A program made the position numbers and the translations under genes. The notes beneath the pieces are model-generated. The model worked only from the letters and a program-made list of their open reading frames with translations. It was not told where the DNA came from and did not search any database. Shown here one piece after another: positions 7,874 to 15,451 of a DNA stretch of 59,847 nucleotides (position 1 is the first letter of the stretch; each line of letters starts with the position of its first letter). Source of the stretch: a virus; IMG/VR virus record IMGVR_UViG_3300047328_000044, positions 1 through 59,847 of that record. One strand, written 5' to 3'.

Positions 7874-8133
7874 TCGCGCGCGCGACCGTGCTCCTCGAAG
7901 CCACGTCGCCGATTGCGCACGGCGACACGCACTCCGGCATCGGAAACGAGACGAATGCGCGCCTCTTCATGCGCAACGCCGTCGCGGTGCGAGGCATGGC
8001 CATGCCGGTCCCGGGCATCTCGGGCAATGCGATGCGCACGACGATGCTGCGCGTGCCGCTCGCCGACCATCTCGTCGAGTCGGCGCGCTTTCCATGTCCC
8101 GATCTTAGCAGGTTGCGAATTAAAACGCAATAG
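7870..8133 (+). CDS. Short Cas7/RAMP-like protein (N-terminal RAMP domain only)
   Basis: 87 aa. A first strand (ARATVLLEATSPIAHG) is followed by a DTHSG...GNETNARLFMR stretch and then VPGISGNAMRTTMLR. That SPIxxG ... GISGNAxR pattern is the N-terminal half of the RRM-fold RAMP domain as in Cas7 backbone subunits, especially the type IV Csf2 kind. Full Cas7 proteins are usually 250-400 aa, so this is either a truncated remnant or a minimal domain. There is no CRISPR array and no Cas10, Cas5 or Cas6 nearby. The next gene's promoter starts inside its 3' end. Confidence 0.55.
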   Translation: MIARATVLLEATSPIAHGDTHSGIGNETNARLFMRNAVAVRGMAMPVPGISGNAMRTTMLRVPLADHLVESARFPCPDLSRLRIKTQ

Positions 8134-8140
8134 GTATAAT
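8113..8140 (+). promoter_or_regulatory. Leaderless sigma70-type promoter with inverted-repeat operator
   Basis: -35 TTGCGA (8113-8118), 16-nt spacer, -10 TATAAT (8135-8140). The ATG of the next gene is only 6 nt after the -10, so the transcript should start at or next to the ATG and have no leader. The arms TTGCG and CGCAA (8113-8117, 8126-8130) form an inverted repeat over the -35 and spacer, a likely autoregulatory operator. Confidence 0.75.
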
Positions 8141-8146
8141 GCGGAT

Positions 8147-8317
8147 ATGGAGAAAAAAGATCGCGGCCGTCCCGCCGTACCCGAGGACGAGAAGCGTCGA
8201 TCGGTGACCGTGATGCTCGCGCCCGAGACGATCGTGCGACTCGCCGAGATCGCGGACGCGTGGGACGTCTCGCGAGGCGTCGCGATCGATCAGCTCGTCG
8301 CGAAAGCGCGGCGCTAG
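8147..8317 (+). CDS. Ribbon-helix-helix (CopG/Arc-like) DNA-binding protein
   Basis: 56 aa from ATG 8147. A basic arm (EKKDRGRPAVPEDEKR) is followed by the strand RSVTVMLAP and two helices (ETIVRLAEIADAW, SRGVAIDQLVAKA), the RHH layout. Such proteins bind as dimers to short palindromes, with the strand in the major groove. Its own promoter carries TTGCG/CGCAA arms, and two more palindromes with the same arms lie at 58301-58333. Likely a small phage repressor. Confidence 0.75.
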   Translation: MEKKDRGRPAVPEDEKRRSVTVMLAPETIVRLAEIADAWDVSRGVAIDQLVAKARR

Positions 8318-8368
8318 GGCCGGACGCACGTCAACTCGTCGCGAAGAAACTCGGACAGGAGAGAGAGC

Positions 8369-8515
8369 ATGATCGAGATCAGCCTGCACGGCAAAACGTC
8401 CGAGGTCATCGACACCGTCGAGCACCCGCGCTACGTCGACTTCCCGGTTCGCGACTCTCGCGAGCGCGTCTCGATCGCCCTCCTTGAGATCGCGGCGTCG
8501 CCCCGAACGTCATGA
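8369..8515 (+). CDS. 48-aa hypothetical protein
   Basis: ATG 8369 with a good ribosome site (ACAGGAGAGAG) just upstream; stop at 8513. It starts MIEISLHGKTSEVIDTVE and has a short predicted beta/alpha pattern. It sits between the RHH regulator and the ParB-like gene. Function unknown. Confidence 0.55.
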   Translation: MIEISLHGKTSEVIDTVEHPRYVDFPVRDSRERVSIALLEIAASPRTS

Positions 8516-8518
8516 CGT

Positions 8519-9742
8519 GTGATCACGGCGGGGACGTCCATGCCACGGGTAGTGCCCGCTTCCTGCGAATCCGGACATGCTTGCGGGGTCGCACCGATAC
8601 GCGAGCATAAACTGTACGCCGTGGGAAGGGCGACGCCGGCTACGCGGACCGTCTCGATCGCGTCTATACGCGTCGGCACCCGCTATCGCAAGGATATGGG
8701 CGATCTCCAGGCGCTTGCCGATTCGCTCGCGGCCGAAGGGCTCATCCAGCCGCTCGCCGTCACCGAATCGCTCGATCTCGTCGCCGGCGAACGCCGCCTC
8801 CGCGCCGCGGAGATGCTCGGCTGGAACGACATCGCCGTGCACGTCGTCAGCGTCTCAAGCATCGTCGCGGGCGAATACGCCGAGAACGTCATCCGCAAAG
8901 ATTTCAGCGTCTCGGAACGCGTGAGCCTCACCGACGCGATCCGCGAAGCGATCGGTAACCGGCAGGGCGCGCGCACCGACGTCGGCGCGAAGAAACGTCC
9001 GGGAGATCACCCGGAAGTGCCACGTGGAACAGAGACGCGCACCTTCGCCGCGAATCTCGCCGGTTTCGATTCCGATCGACAGTACCGCGACGCGCGCGAC
9101 GTCCTCGCGAAAGGCGCACCCGAACTCGTCGCTGCGGTCGACGCCGGCAACGTCCCGATCTCGACCGCGCACGAGCTGCTCAAGCTCGACGCCGACACGC
9201 AGGCGAACGTCGTCAAGGGCGGCCGCCTTCGCGTCCAGGAGGCCGCGCGCGAGCTGCGCCGCAAGACGACGCAAGAACGCGAGCGCGTCGTGCCACGCGT
9301 GCGCATCGTCGCGACGGCCGACGGAAGCTATCCGTGTACGTTCCCCGGGTGCAAGCGCGGGCCCGAAGACCCCTATCTCAATTTCGTTCACCTCGCGAGC
9401 CATCGCACAACCGCGCACGGCATACGCAGCACGAACGTCGAGTCGCTCGCGCGTCAGGCCCGTCGCGATCGCCTCCGTGGCGAACAGGAAGCGGCCAAAG
9501 CCCAGGCGGCCGGCAACGGAGCGCCACTGCGGAACGACGCGCTCGATCGCGGGGAACGCGAGATGCTGCGCAAGCGGATCGATCTTGTCTGCCAGACGTA
9601 CGCACGCGAGATCCGCAAGCCGATCGCGGAAGTCTACCGCGCGCTCCTCGAGCTCGCGGGCGAAGACATGAGCCGTCCGATCGGAACGGCCCGCGTCGGC
9701 GCCGTCAGTCCGGATCGCGCGTTCGCCACGGGCCGCACGTGA
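8519..9742 (+). CDS. ParB/Spo0J-like protein with added zinc-finger-like segment
   Basis: 407 aa from GTG 8519; ATG 8540 is an alternative start. Residues about 45-120 match the ParB N-terminal nuclease/CTPase-like domain, with GLIQPLAV, VAGERRLRAAEMLGW and YAENVIRKDFSVSER. A helical DNA-binding region follows. At about 262-295 a C-x4-C...H-x4-H arrangement (YPCTFPGCKRG ... ASHRTTAHG) looks like an inserted C2H2 finger. Phage ParB-like proteins may act in partition, nicking or gene control. No ParA is present, so classical partition is unlikely unless the host supplies it. Confidence 0.75.
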   Translation: MITAGTSMPRVVPASCESGHACGVAPIREHKLYAVGRATPATRTVSIASIRVGTRYRKDMGDLQALADSLAAEGLIQPLAVTESLDLVAGERRLRAAEMLGWNDIAVHVVSVSSIVAGEYAENVIRKDFSVSERVSLTDAIREAIGNRQGARTDVGAKKRPGDHPEVPRGTETRTFAANLAGFDSDRQYRDARDVLAKGAPELVAAVDAGNVPISTAHELLKLDADTQANVVKGGRLRVQEAARELRRKTTQERERVVPRVRIVATADGSYPCTFPGCKRGPEDPYLNFVHLASHRTTAHGIRSTNVESLARQARRDRLRGEQEAAKAQAAGNGAPLRNDALDRGEREMLRKRIDLVCQTYAREIRKPIAEVYRALLELAGEDMSRPIGTARVGAVSPDRAFATGRT

Positions 9743-10101
9743 GCGATTGGTCCCTCGTCGTCTACTTGGCCGCGTTGGCCGGATTTGTCTGCTACGGTGT
9801 CGCGTACGAGAAGGGCTGCCGCGACGGAGCGAACCGTGCCGCTAAGACGGCGGCCGACGTCGCGCGCGGCCTGCCGCACGTGCGATTCACCGCAATCATG
9901 CGTCTGCTCGCGCGTGAGCTGCGCTCTACGGCGAAACGCGCCGCCCGTCCGGAAGCCGGAGCGCTCCAGGTCGCTGTCGCCGACGCGATCGATAGCGTGG
10001 CGCGCGAGTGCGGGTTTCCGCCCGATACACCCGCCGCGATCATCCGAGACGCCGATTCTGTGGTCGCCGAAGCGAATCGCATCGTCGCCGATTTGCGGTG
10101 A
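9739..10101 (+). CDS. Membrane-anchored hypothetical protein
   Basis: 120 aa, GTG 9739 overlapping the ParB-like stop. Residues 4-22 form one transmembrane helix (LVVYLAALAGFVCYGV). The remainder is soluble and Ala/Arg-rich helical. It lies directly before the terminase genes. Function unknown. Confidence 0.6.
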   Translation: MSDWSLVVYLAALAGFVCYGVAYEKGCRDGANRAAKTAADVARGLPHVRFTAIMRLLARELRSTAKRAARPEAGALQVAVADAIDSVARECGFPPDTPAAIIRDADSVVAEANRIVADLR

Positions 10102-10104
10102 CCG

Positions 10105-10728
10105 GTGGCCGGCCGCACAATCGACCGCGTGGCGGTCAAGGACCGTATCGTCGAGTCGTACGCACGTCACGGCGTCCTCGCGATCGCAGCCGCGGGCGGC
10201 GGCGTCAGCATCGATACGCTCAACGCCTGGGCGAAGGACGATCCCGATTTCCAGGCCCGCCTTACGCGAGCGAAGCTCGAAAAAGCCGATCAGTACCTCC
10301 GCGAACTCGACGTCGAACGTGATCATAAGCAGCGCCGCTGGTGGCTCGCGACCATGCTTCCGGAGCACTTCGCCGCGCGTTCGCGCCTTGAACTGACCGG
10401 CGCGAATGGGGGCCCGATCCAAGTCCAAAGCCTCGCCGCCGTCGTCATCGGCGACGAGCACACTCGAGCAGCCTACGCTACGATCCTCCGAGCTTACGCC
10501 GGCGCAACTGGCGACGGCATCGCCGGCCGGGCTCCTTACGGTGGCGACAAAGGGGAGCCCGACGCCGTGGTTGCCCTACCGGCATCATCTCGCGCTCGAC
10601 AGCGCACTCCTCGACGCGATGAGGCCAAGCAGCAGCCCGGACCCCCGCATCCTGATCAACAGCGTCGCCGTCCAGCACGGAAAAACGTCACTAGCATCCG
10701 TGGGGATGGCGACGTGGTACCTCGGTAA
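10105..10728 (+). CDS. terS: Probable terminase small subunit
   Basis: 207 aa as read from GTG 10105. The N-terminal 100 residues look like a terminase small subunit: a helix-turn-helix (RIVESYARHGVLAIAAAGGGV-SIDTLNAW) that would recognise packaging DNA, a linker helix, and a basic ...KQRRWWLATMLPEHFAARS segment seen in phage small terminases. The last third overlaps the large subunit by 323 nt in another frame and has poor sequence character there. The true functional end could be earlier, but no earlier stop exists. Confidence 0.65.
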   Translation: MAGRTIDRVAVKDRIVESYARHGVLAIAAAGGGVSIDTLNAWAKDDPDFQARLTRAKLEKADQYLRELDVERDHKQRRWWLATMLPEHFAARSRLELTGANGGPIQVQSLAAVVIGDEHTRAAYATILRAYAGATGDGIAGRAPYGGDKGEPDAVVALPASSRARQRTPRRDEAKQQPGPPHPDQQRRRPARKNVTSIRGDGDVVPR

Positions 10729-11980
10729 TTGGCCGGACAATTTCGTCGTCGCACTGTCGCACACGTCGGGATACGCGCGCGATAATATCGGCGCTCCGGC
10801 GCGCGCGCTCTTCGAGCGAGTTGGTCAGGAGTATTTTGGCCAGCGGATCGATCCGCGAAGCGACGCGGGCGATCGTTGGTCGATCCTCGGCCGACGCGGC
10901 GGCTTCGTCTCGGACGGCATTGGCGGATCGATCGAGGGGCGACGGATCGACCTTGTCATTCTCGACGACGTGATCGGTACGCTCGTCGACGCGGAGAGCG
11001 CGCGCTTCCGCGAAATGCAGTGGGCATGGTATCAGGCCCAGCTCTATCCGCGGCTGGCGCCCGGCGCCGTCATTATCCTGACGATGAGCCGGTGGCACCA
11101 AGATGATCTCGCGGGTCGGATGATTGAGGCCGGGCGCACGGGGACGGGCCCAACGCCGACCGTGCTCGACATGCCCGCGATCGCACTGCAGCCGCACGAG
11201 TACGCCGACGGGTGCGATCCACTCGGGCGTCAGCCCGGCGAAGCGCTCTGGCCCGAGGTGCGCCCGATCGAGTTCCTTGAGGCGACGCGCCGATCGGTCG
11301 GCCCACGCGTGTTCGACGCGCGCTTCCAGGGTCGTCCGCGGCCGAGTGAAGGGTCGCTCTTCAAGCGCTCGTGGTTCAGGTATTACGACGTGATCGGCGA
11401 CGGCGTACGGCTGCGCGACGCGCGCGGAGTGCCGACCGTCGCTTACGCGCGCTCATCGATGCGCGTCTTCCAAATGGTCGACCTCGCGGTCACGAGCGGC
11501 TCGGGCGACTACTTTGTCGTCGGGACGTTTGGGCTGTGCCCGCTCGGCGAGCTCGTCGTGCTCGACATTTACCGCGCGCGCGTCGAGGGACCGTCGCAAC
11601 TCGGCATTCTGCGATCGCTGCAGCAGAAATGGGGCGCTGGCCGGATCGGGATCGAGGCCGTGGGGTATCAGGCGGCATTCGTGCAGGCGGCGATCGCCGA
11701 CGGTCTACCGGCGATTCCGATCAAGCGAACGCGGCAGGGCGGCGGCAAGGAGATGCGCGCGCAGGGGATCGCGAGCCGGTACGAAGGCGGCACGGTGTTT
11801 CACCCGCGCACGGCTCCGTGGCTCGACGCGCTCGAGAGCGAGCTCGAGGACTTTCCGACGGGCGCGCACGACGATCAGGTCGACGTACTCAGCGACGCCG
11901 GCGAGGCGGTCATCGGGCGCGTCGTCGCGGGAAGCGAGGCGGGCACGGGCGCGCGCGTCGGCGGGGTGCGGATCGGGTGA
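10406..11980 (+). CDS. terL: Terminase large subunit (ATPase and nuclease)
   Basis: 524 aa from ATG 10406; an in-frame TGA at 10394 leaves little room upstream. TPWLPYRHHLALDSAL is the usual adenine-binding entry. The ATPase core has a variant Walker A NSVAVQHGKTS (about residues 90-100) and Walker B DLVILDD, followed by a TMSRWHQDD coupling segment. The C-terminal nuclease shows MVDLAVT, GIEAVGYQ and HDDQVDVLSDA acidic residues. It drives DNA into the prohead through the portal encoded downstream. Confidence 0.93.
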   Translation: MGARSKSKASPPSSSATSTLEQPTLRSSELTPAQLATASPAGLLTVATKGSPTPWLPYRHHLALDSALLDAMRPSSSPDPRILINSVAVQHGKTSLASVGMATWYLGNWPDNFVVALSHTSGYARDNIGAPARALFERVGQEYFGQRIDPRSDAGDRWSILGRRGGFVSDGIGGSIEGRRIDLVILDDVIGTLVDAESARFREMQWAWYQAQLYPRLAPGAVIILTMSRWHQDDLAGRMIEAGRTGTGPTPTVLDMPAIALQPHEYADGCDPLGRQPGEALWPEVRPIEFLEATRRSVGPRVFDARFQGRPRPSEGSLFKRSWFRYYDVIGDGVRLRDARGVPTVAYARSSMRVFQMVDLAVTSGSGDYFVVGTFGLCPLGELVVLDIYRARVEGPSQLGILRSLQQKWGAGRIGIEAVGYQAAFVQAAIADGLPAIPIKRTRQGGGKEMRAQGIASRYEGGTVFHPRTAPWLDALESELEDFPTGAHDDQVDVLSDAGEAVIGRVVAGSEAGTGARVGGVRIG

Positions 11981-12001
11981 GGCGCGTGATACCATTGCGA
12001 T

Positions 12002-12271
12002 GTGATTCAGATCGAAATCGACGGCTCGACGTTCTTGCATCTAAATCTCGCGCTCGCGCACGCGCGCGACGAGAACGGCAATCTTGTGCTGCTTCGTGGC
12101 GCACGTCTGAACGATCCGTGCAGGTCGCACGGCGAGGGCTGCATTCGTTTGCCGGACGATGTGCACGTCTACAGCTCGGAAGCGACAGGCTCGGTTTTTC
12201 GGCCGTTCACCGTGGTCGGAGAGGACGATTCCAAGCCCGACCGCTCCTTCCAAAAAAACGTCATCATTTGA
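12002..12271 (+). CDS. 89-aa hypothetical protein
   Basis: GTG 12002, after a short gap with the sequence GTGATACCATTGCGAT, similar to one before 17085. Beta-rich, with one Cys pair region and no recognised domain. The stop overlaps the next start. Possibly a minor virion or assembly protein, given its position between terminase and portal. Confidence 0.55.
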   Translation: MIQIEIDGSTFLHLNLALAHARDENGNLVLLRGARLNDPCRSHGEGCIRLPDDVHVYSSEATGSVFRPFTVVGEDDSKPDRSFQKNVII

Positions 12272-12654
12272 GCGACAGCGTGAACCCGCGCGATTACGAC
12301 ATCCATCTCGATCCGGTGCCGCTGGTGCCGATCGCGGAGCGAATCGTTATGGAACAAGATTCGATGTGCGTGCGCGTCTCGTTCACGTTGATGAACCAGC
12401 CTGCGGACGGAAGCACTGGCCGTATCGGCGTCTTCTATCGAGTCGCAGACGCGAAAAGTGCGTGGATTTATCATGGTTCACTTCGCGCGTCACCGCGGCC
12501 TGACTACGCGTTCGAGCTATTTAATCTTAACGAGGGCGTTGCATGCGACGTCGGATTGTGTTACGAGGATGTCCGTGGGCGCGAGTCTTCCGTTGTCGCG
12601 ATCTACGCAGCGGTCGCTCAACCCGCTCAACCCGGACACGACACCATAGCCTAA
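12268..12654 (+). CDS. Stand-alone Fn3-like domain protein
   Basis: 128 aa from TTG 12268 (GTG 12280 also possible). FTLMNQPADGSTGRIGVFYR, then FELFNLNEGVACDVGLCYED, closely matches the repeat unit found eight times in the 3126-aa tail protein (TNQPTDGSLSR...YR, ...NG..YDFG.SYENAQGGE). It is therefore a single secreted-type Ig/Fn3-like module encoded 20 kb away from its relatives. It may decorate the capsid, since it lies next to the portal, or trim the tail fibre. Role inferred only. Confidence 0.65.
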   Translation: MSDSVNPRDYDIHLDPVPLVPIAERIVMEQDSMCVRVSFTLMNQPADGSTGRIGVFYRVADAKSAWIYHGSLRASPRPDYAFELFNLNEGVACDVGLCYEDVRGRESSVVAIYAAVAQPAQPGHDTIA

Positions 12655-12679
12655 CCGCCCGTGCACCGTATGGTGCGGC
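12634..12679 (+). promoter_or_regulatory. GGACAC + hairpin leader upstream of the portal gene
   Basis: GGACAC begins at 12634, 46 nt before the portal ATG, and a perfect hairpin GCACC-GTAT-GGTGC (12662-12675) lies just upstream of the ATG. The same motif at nearly the same distance precedes several other late genes, so it may be a late promoter or RNA leader. Confidence 0.45.
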
Positions 12680-14806
12680 ATGTCGGAAGCGCTCGTCGAG
12701 GGCAGAGACGGTGTCGTCGTGGGATCCGCATCCGACGCGCCCTCGATCTACGCCCGCGTCGCCACCGCCCGCAAGTACGACCCCGACGGCGAAGCGTACG
12801 CGCCGGATCCGAAGAACGACAAATACGCCGAACTGACACGGCTCGTCGAAGCCAGCTCGATCGCGCTCGACGTCACCGTGACGACGCGCGATGGCCTGCG
12901 CGAGACGATCCGGCTCAACGAAGCCGACACGCGCACGTGGCTGCAAGGCAGCGTCGAGGCGCGGTTCGCGATCGGCAACCGCAAGATCCGCGAGCAGCAC
13001 GTCCAGATCGCCGTGACGGCCGCGCGCCGGCATCTCGACGGCCCGATGGTCCTCACGCCGATCGAGGAGTCGTGCCTGCGCGAAGTCGGCGCACTCGAGG
13101 ACGTCAAGGTCTTACGCGAAGGCTCGGGCGGCGGTTACGCGGACGCGGTGCAACTCACGGAGCGCGCGCGCGATCTGGTCGCACACACGCCCGTCGAGAT
13201 GGCGCTCCGCGAGGACTTCTTCGACGAGCCGTTGACCGGCACGGCGGCGTACGGCGCACAAGTCGCGCCGACGCAACGAGAATTCTTGCCGCGCGGCGGA
13301 CCCGCGATGGAGCAGCAGCTCCTCTCTGATTGGTGGAGCACGCTCGCGAAGTGCCGCTACGCGTACGTCCAGGATCCGATCGTTCGGCACGGCTGCCACA
13401 TCCTAGCCGACTTCGTGACGGGTCGCGGCGTCGAGGTAATCGCGAAGCATCCGGCGGTCCAGCGGATCATCGACGAGTTCATGGCGCGCGAGAAGATCAA
13501 CGACGTCATTCACCCGTTCGCCGTCTCTCTCTCGCGCGACGGGAACGTGTTCACGCGCCTCTTCCGCATCGGCAACGGGCGCATGTCGATCGGCGAGCTT
13601 CATCCGGCGACGATCTGGGAGCAGCTCACCGACGCGGAGGACATCCGTAAGATCTATCTGTTCGTGCAGCGTTACCAGACGCGATCGCAGCTCTTCACGT
13701 CGATTCTGAATCTGCCGGTCGTGCGGTGGATCGAGCGCAACATCCCGGCGGACGAGATGATCCACACGAAGGTCAACGCGTCGCCGTGGGACGTGCTCGG
13801 CCATTCGGACATCTATCCCGCGCTCGGGTGGGCGAAGCGCCTTCGCGACTTCCTCGACGCGACGGTGCAGAAAGAGCAGAGCGCGGCTGCGTATCAGTGG
13901 CATTACAAGACCAAGGGCGGAAACGCCGACGTGCAGCGGATCACCGCGGCGATCTCCGGACCGCCGGCGCCGCCGGGATCGTCGTTCGTGACGAACGCGG
14001 GCGTCGACGTCGCCGCGGTCGCGAGCGGTACGAACGCGACCTCGAAAGAGGGCAGCACCTACGAGGCGCTGATCAATCACATCGCGGTCGCGTTCGGGCT
14101 TTCGAAAGACTACTTCGGCGCCGCGAGCCACAACACGCGCGCGAACGCGCTGATCGCGACGGAGCCCGCGGCGAAGCGATTCGAGCAGCGGCAGGGCGTG
14201 ATCACGTCGTACCTCGAGCGGCTGCTCCGCGCGGTGGTCGCGGAGGCAAAAAAATACGGCTTGCTCCGCGCACAAGGGGACGAGGACGCGAATATCGACG
14301 AGACGTTCCGCGTCGTGTTCCCGACGATCATCACGGCGGACTCGGGCACGCGGATCGACTTGCTTCGCAAAGGCGTTGGCATGGGCGCGATTTCGCACAA
14401 GCGGTTCTCGCAAGAGTACGCGGGAGAAATGGAACTCGACGACTACGATTACGACGCCGAGGTCGAGCAGATCGAGGAAGAAATCGGCGTCGACCCCGCG
14501 ACGATGATCATGGACGACGTGGCGCCGGTGAAGCGCGGCATGCCGGACGCGAGCGACGTCGCGTTCGATCCGAAGCTCGTGCCGAATCCCGCGGATGCCG
14601 GCGGTGCCGGCGGTGCGAGCAAGGACGAGAACCCGACCGCCGGCAACGGCGCGACGTACGAGCCCACGAGTTCGGACGGCCGTGCGGCCGCGAAGCGCAA
14701 CCAAGGTCGCGACGATCGACGCGGTATGGAATCGGCGTCGAAAGACGCGCTCGACGCGGCCGCGCGCATCCTCTCGGAGAGCGGCGCACTCGTGATTCGG
14801 CCGTAG
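12680..14806 (+). CDS. Portal protein
   Basis: 708 aa from ATG 12680. Central region features are typical of siphophage portals: a crown/wing segment with DPIVRHGCHILADFVTGRG, a long helical stem region (GWAKRLRDFLDATVQKEQSA), and then SKEGSTYEALINHIAVAFGLSKDYFG...NTRANALIATEP, the usual portal motif. The C-terminus is acidic and then Gly/Ser-rich. It forms the dodecameric DNA channel at the head vertex and docks the terminase. An extended N-terminal 150 aa is unusual for the family. Confidence 0.9.
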   Translation: MSEALVEGRDGVVVGSASDAPSIYARVATARKYDPDGEAYAPDPKNDKYAELTRLVEASSIALDVTVTTRDGLRETIRLNEADTRTWLQGSVEARFAIGNRKIREQHVQIAVTAARRHLDGPMVLTPIEESCLREVGALEDVKVLREGSGGGYADAVQLTERARDLVAHTPVEMALREDFFDEPLTGTAAYGAQVAPTQREFLPRGGPAMEQQLLSDWWSTLAKCRYAYVQDPIVRHGCHILADFVTGRGVEVIAKHPAVQRIIDEFMAREKINDVIHPFAVSLSRDGNVFTRLFRIGNGRMSIGELHPATIWEQLTDAEDIRKIYLFVQRYQTRSQLFTSILNLPVVRWIERNIPADEMIHTKVNASPWDVLGHSDIYPALGWAKRLRDFLDATVQKEQSAAAYQWHYKTKGGNADVQRITAAISGPPAPPGSSFVTNAGVDVAAVASGTNATSKEGSTYEALINHIAVAFGLSKDYFGAASHNTRANALIATEPAAKRFEQRQGVITSYLERLLRAVVAEAKKYGLLRAQGDEDANIDETFRVVFPTIITADSGTRIDLLRKGVGMGAISHKRFSQEYAGEMELDDYDYDAEVEQIEEEIGVDPATMIMDDVAPVKRGMPDASDVAFDPKLVPNPADAGGAGGASKDENPTAGNGATYEPTSSDGRAAAKRNQGRDDRRGMESASKDALDAAARILSESGALVIRP

Positions 14807-14808
14807 CC

Positions 14809-15153
14809 GTGTACTGGGGAAACACCGGCGGCATCGGCCAGAACGTCACGATCACGTTCATGCAACAACAGGTGCCGGCGACGGCGCCGGTCTGCAACGC
14901 ATGCAACGCCATCGCGACGAAGCGCGCTCACGCCGACGGTCGCTTCTGGTGCGATTCGTGCTTCGATGAGCACAATCGGCGCGTCATCATCTCGCAGGCA
15001 GAACAGCGGATCACCGCCTCGTTCATGGCCGTGCCGGTCGGATCGCGCGCGCGTCTGTTCAAGGCGCTCGCGTCGGTCTTTCACCCCGATACGGGCGCGG
15101 ACGCCGCACTGATGATCGCGCTCAATCGCGTTCGCGATCGCTTTCCGAGTTAG
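14809..15153 (+). CDS. Zinc-ribbon/J-domain-like protein
   Basis: 114 aa from GTG 14809. CNAC...CDSC near residues 32-54 is a zinc ribbon. The C-terminus ARLFKALASVFHPDTGADA resembles helix II-III of a DnaJ J-domain including the HPD tripeptide, which triggers DnaK ATPase. It may recruit the host Hsp70 system for head assembly. The J-domain is short, so the match is suggestive. Confidence 0.55.
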   Translation: MYWGNTGGIGQNVTITFMQQQVPATAPVCNACNAIATKRAHADGRFWCDSCFDEHNRRVIISQAEQRITASFMAVPVGSRARLFKALASVFHPDTGADAALMIALNRVRDRFPS

Positions 15154-15162
15154 GAGGTTGTC

Positions 15163-15240
15163 ATGAAGACTCCGGGCCGCCACTGCGCCACGTGTAAGGC
15201 GTGGACGTTCTCGACACCGTGCGCGATGTGCGGTCGATGA
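15163..15240 (+). CDS. 25-aa zinc-ribbon microprotein
   Basis: ATG 15163 with a near-perfect TAGGAGG ribosome site 6-7 nt upstream. The sequence MKTPGRHCATCKAW...CAMCGR has two CxxC pairs, enough for one zinc ion. It ends in an ATGA overlap with the next small gene. Function unknown, but the translation signal is strong. Confidence 0.6.
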   Translation: MKTPGRHCATCKAWTFSTPCAMCGR

Positions 15241-15323
15241 GGCCACGAGTCGCGTTTGGTGATCTCGTGGCGCTGCTTGCAGCCCGCGGCGGCGCGTCGC
15301 CGTTCATCGACGCCATCCGGTGA
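15237..15323 (+). CDS. 28-aa hypothetical peptide
   Basis: ATG 15237 overlaps the previous stop, and its own TGA overlaps the GTG of the next gene. Mostly hydrophobic/Ala-rich. It is supported only by the tight coupling on both sides. Confidence 0.4.
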   Translation: MRPRVAFGDLVALLAARGGASPFIDAIR

Positions 15324-15451
15324 CGACGAACGCCGACGTCCTCACGATCGCATTCATGTCGTTCTGCGCGGGAATCTCGTGTGGCGTGCTCGTTCCGATC
15401 GTATTCGGACTTTTCGCCGGTCGCAAGCGCGCGGACACCCCCGACCGCTAA
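15320..15451 (+). CDS. 43-aa single-pass membrane peptide
   Basis: GTG 15320. Residues about 8-34 are one hydrophobic segment (LTIAFMSFCAGISCGVLV...), ending with a basic/acidic tail. It is translationally coupled to two other microproteins. Function unknown. Confidence 0.5.
   Translation: MTTNADVLTIAFMSFCAGISCGVLVPIVFGLFAGRKRADTPDR

Noticed and set aside
7851-8140. CRISPR-Cas locus around the Cas7-like gene
   Set aside because: No repeat-spacer array, leader, Cas5, Cas6, Cas10 or adaptation genes are visible in the window; only one RAMP-like piece exists.
13403-14704. 433-aa minus-strand ORF opposite the portal gene
   Set aside because: Arg/Val-rich antisense frame with no motif and no start signal.
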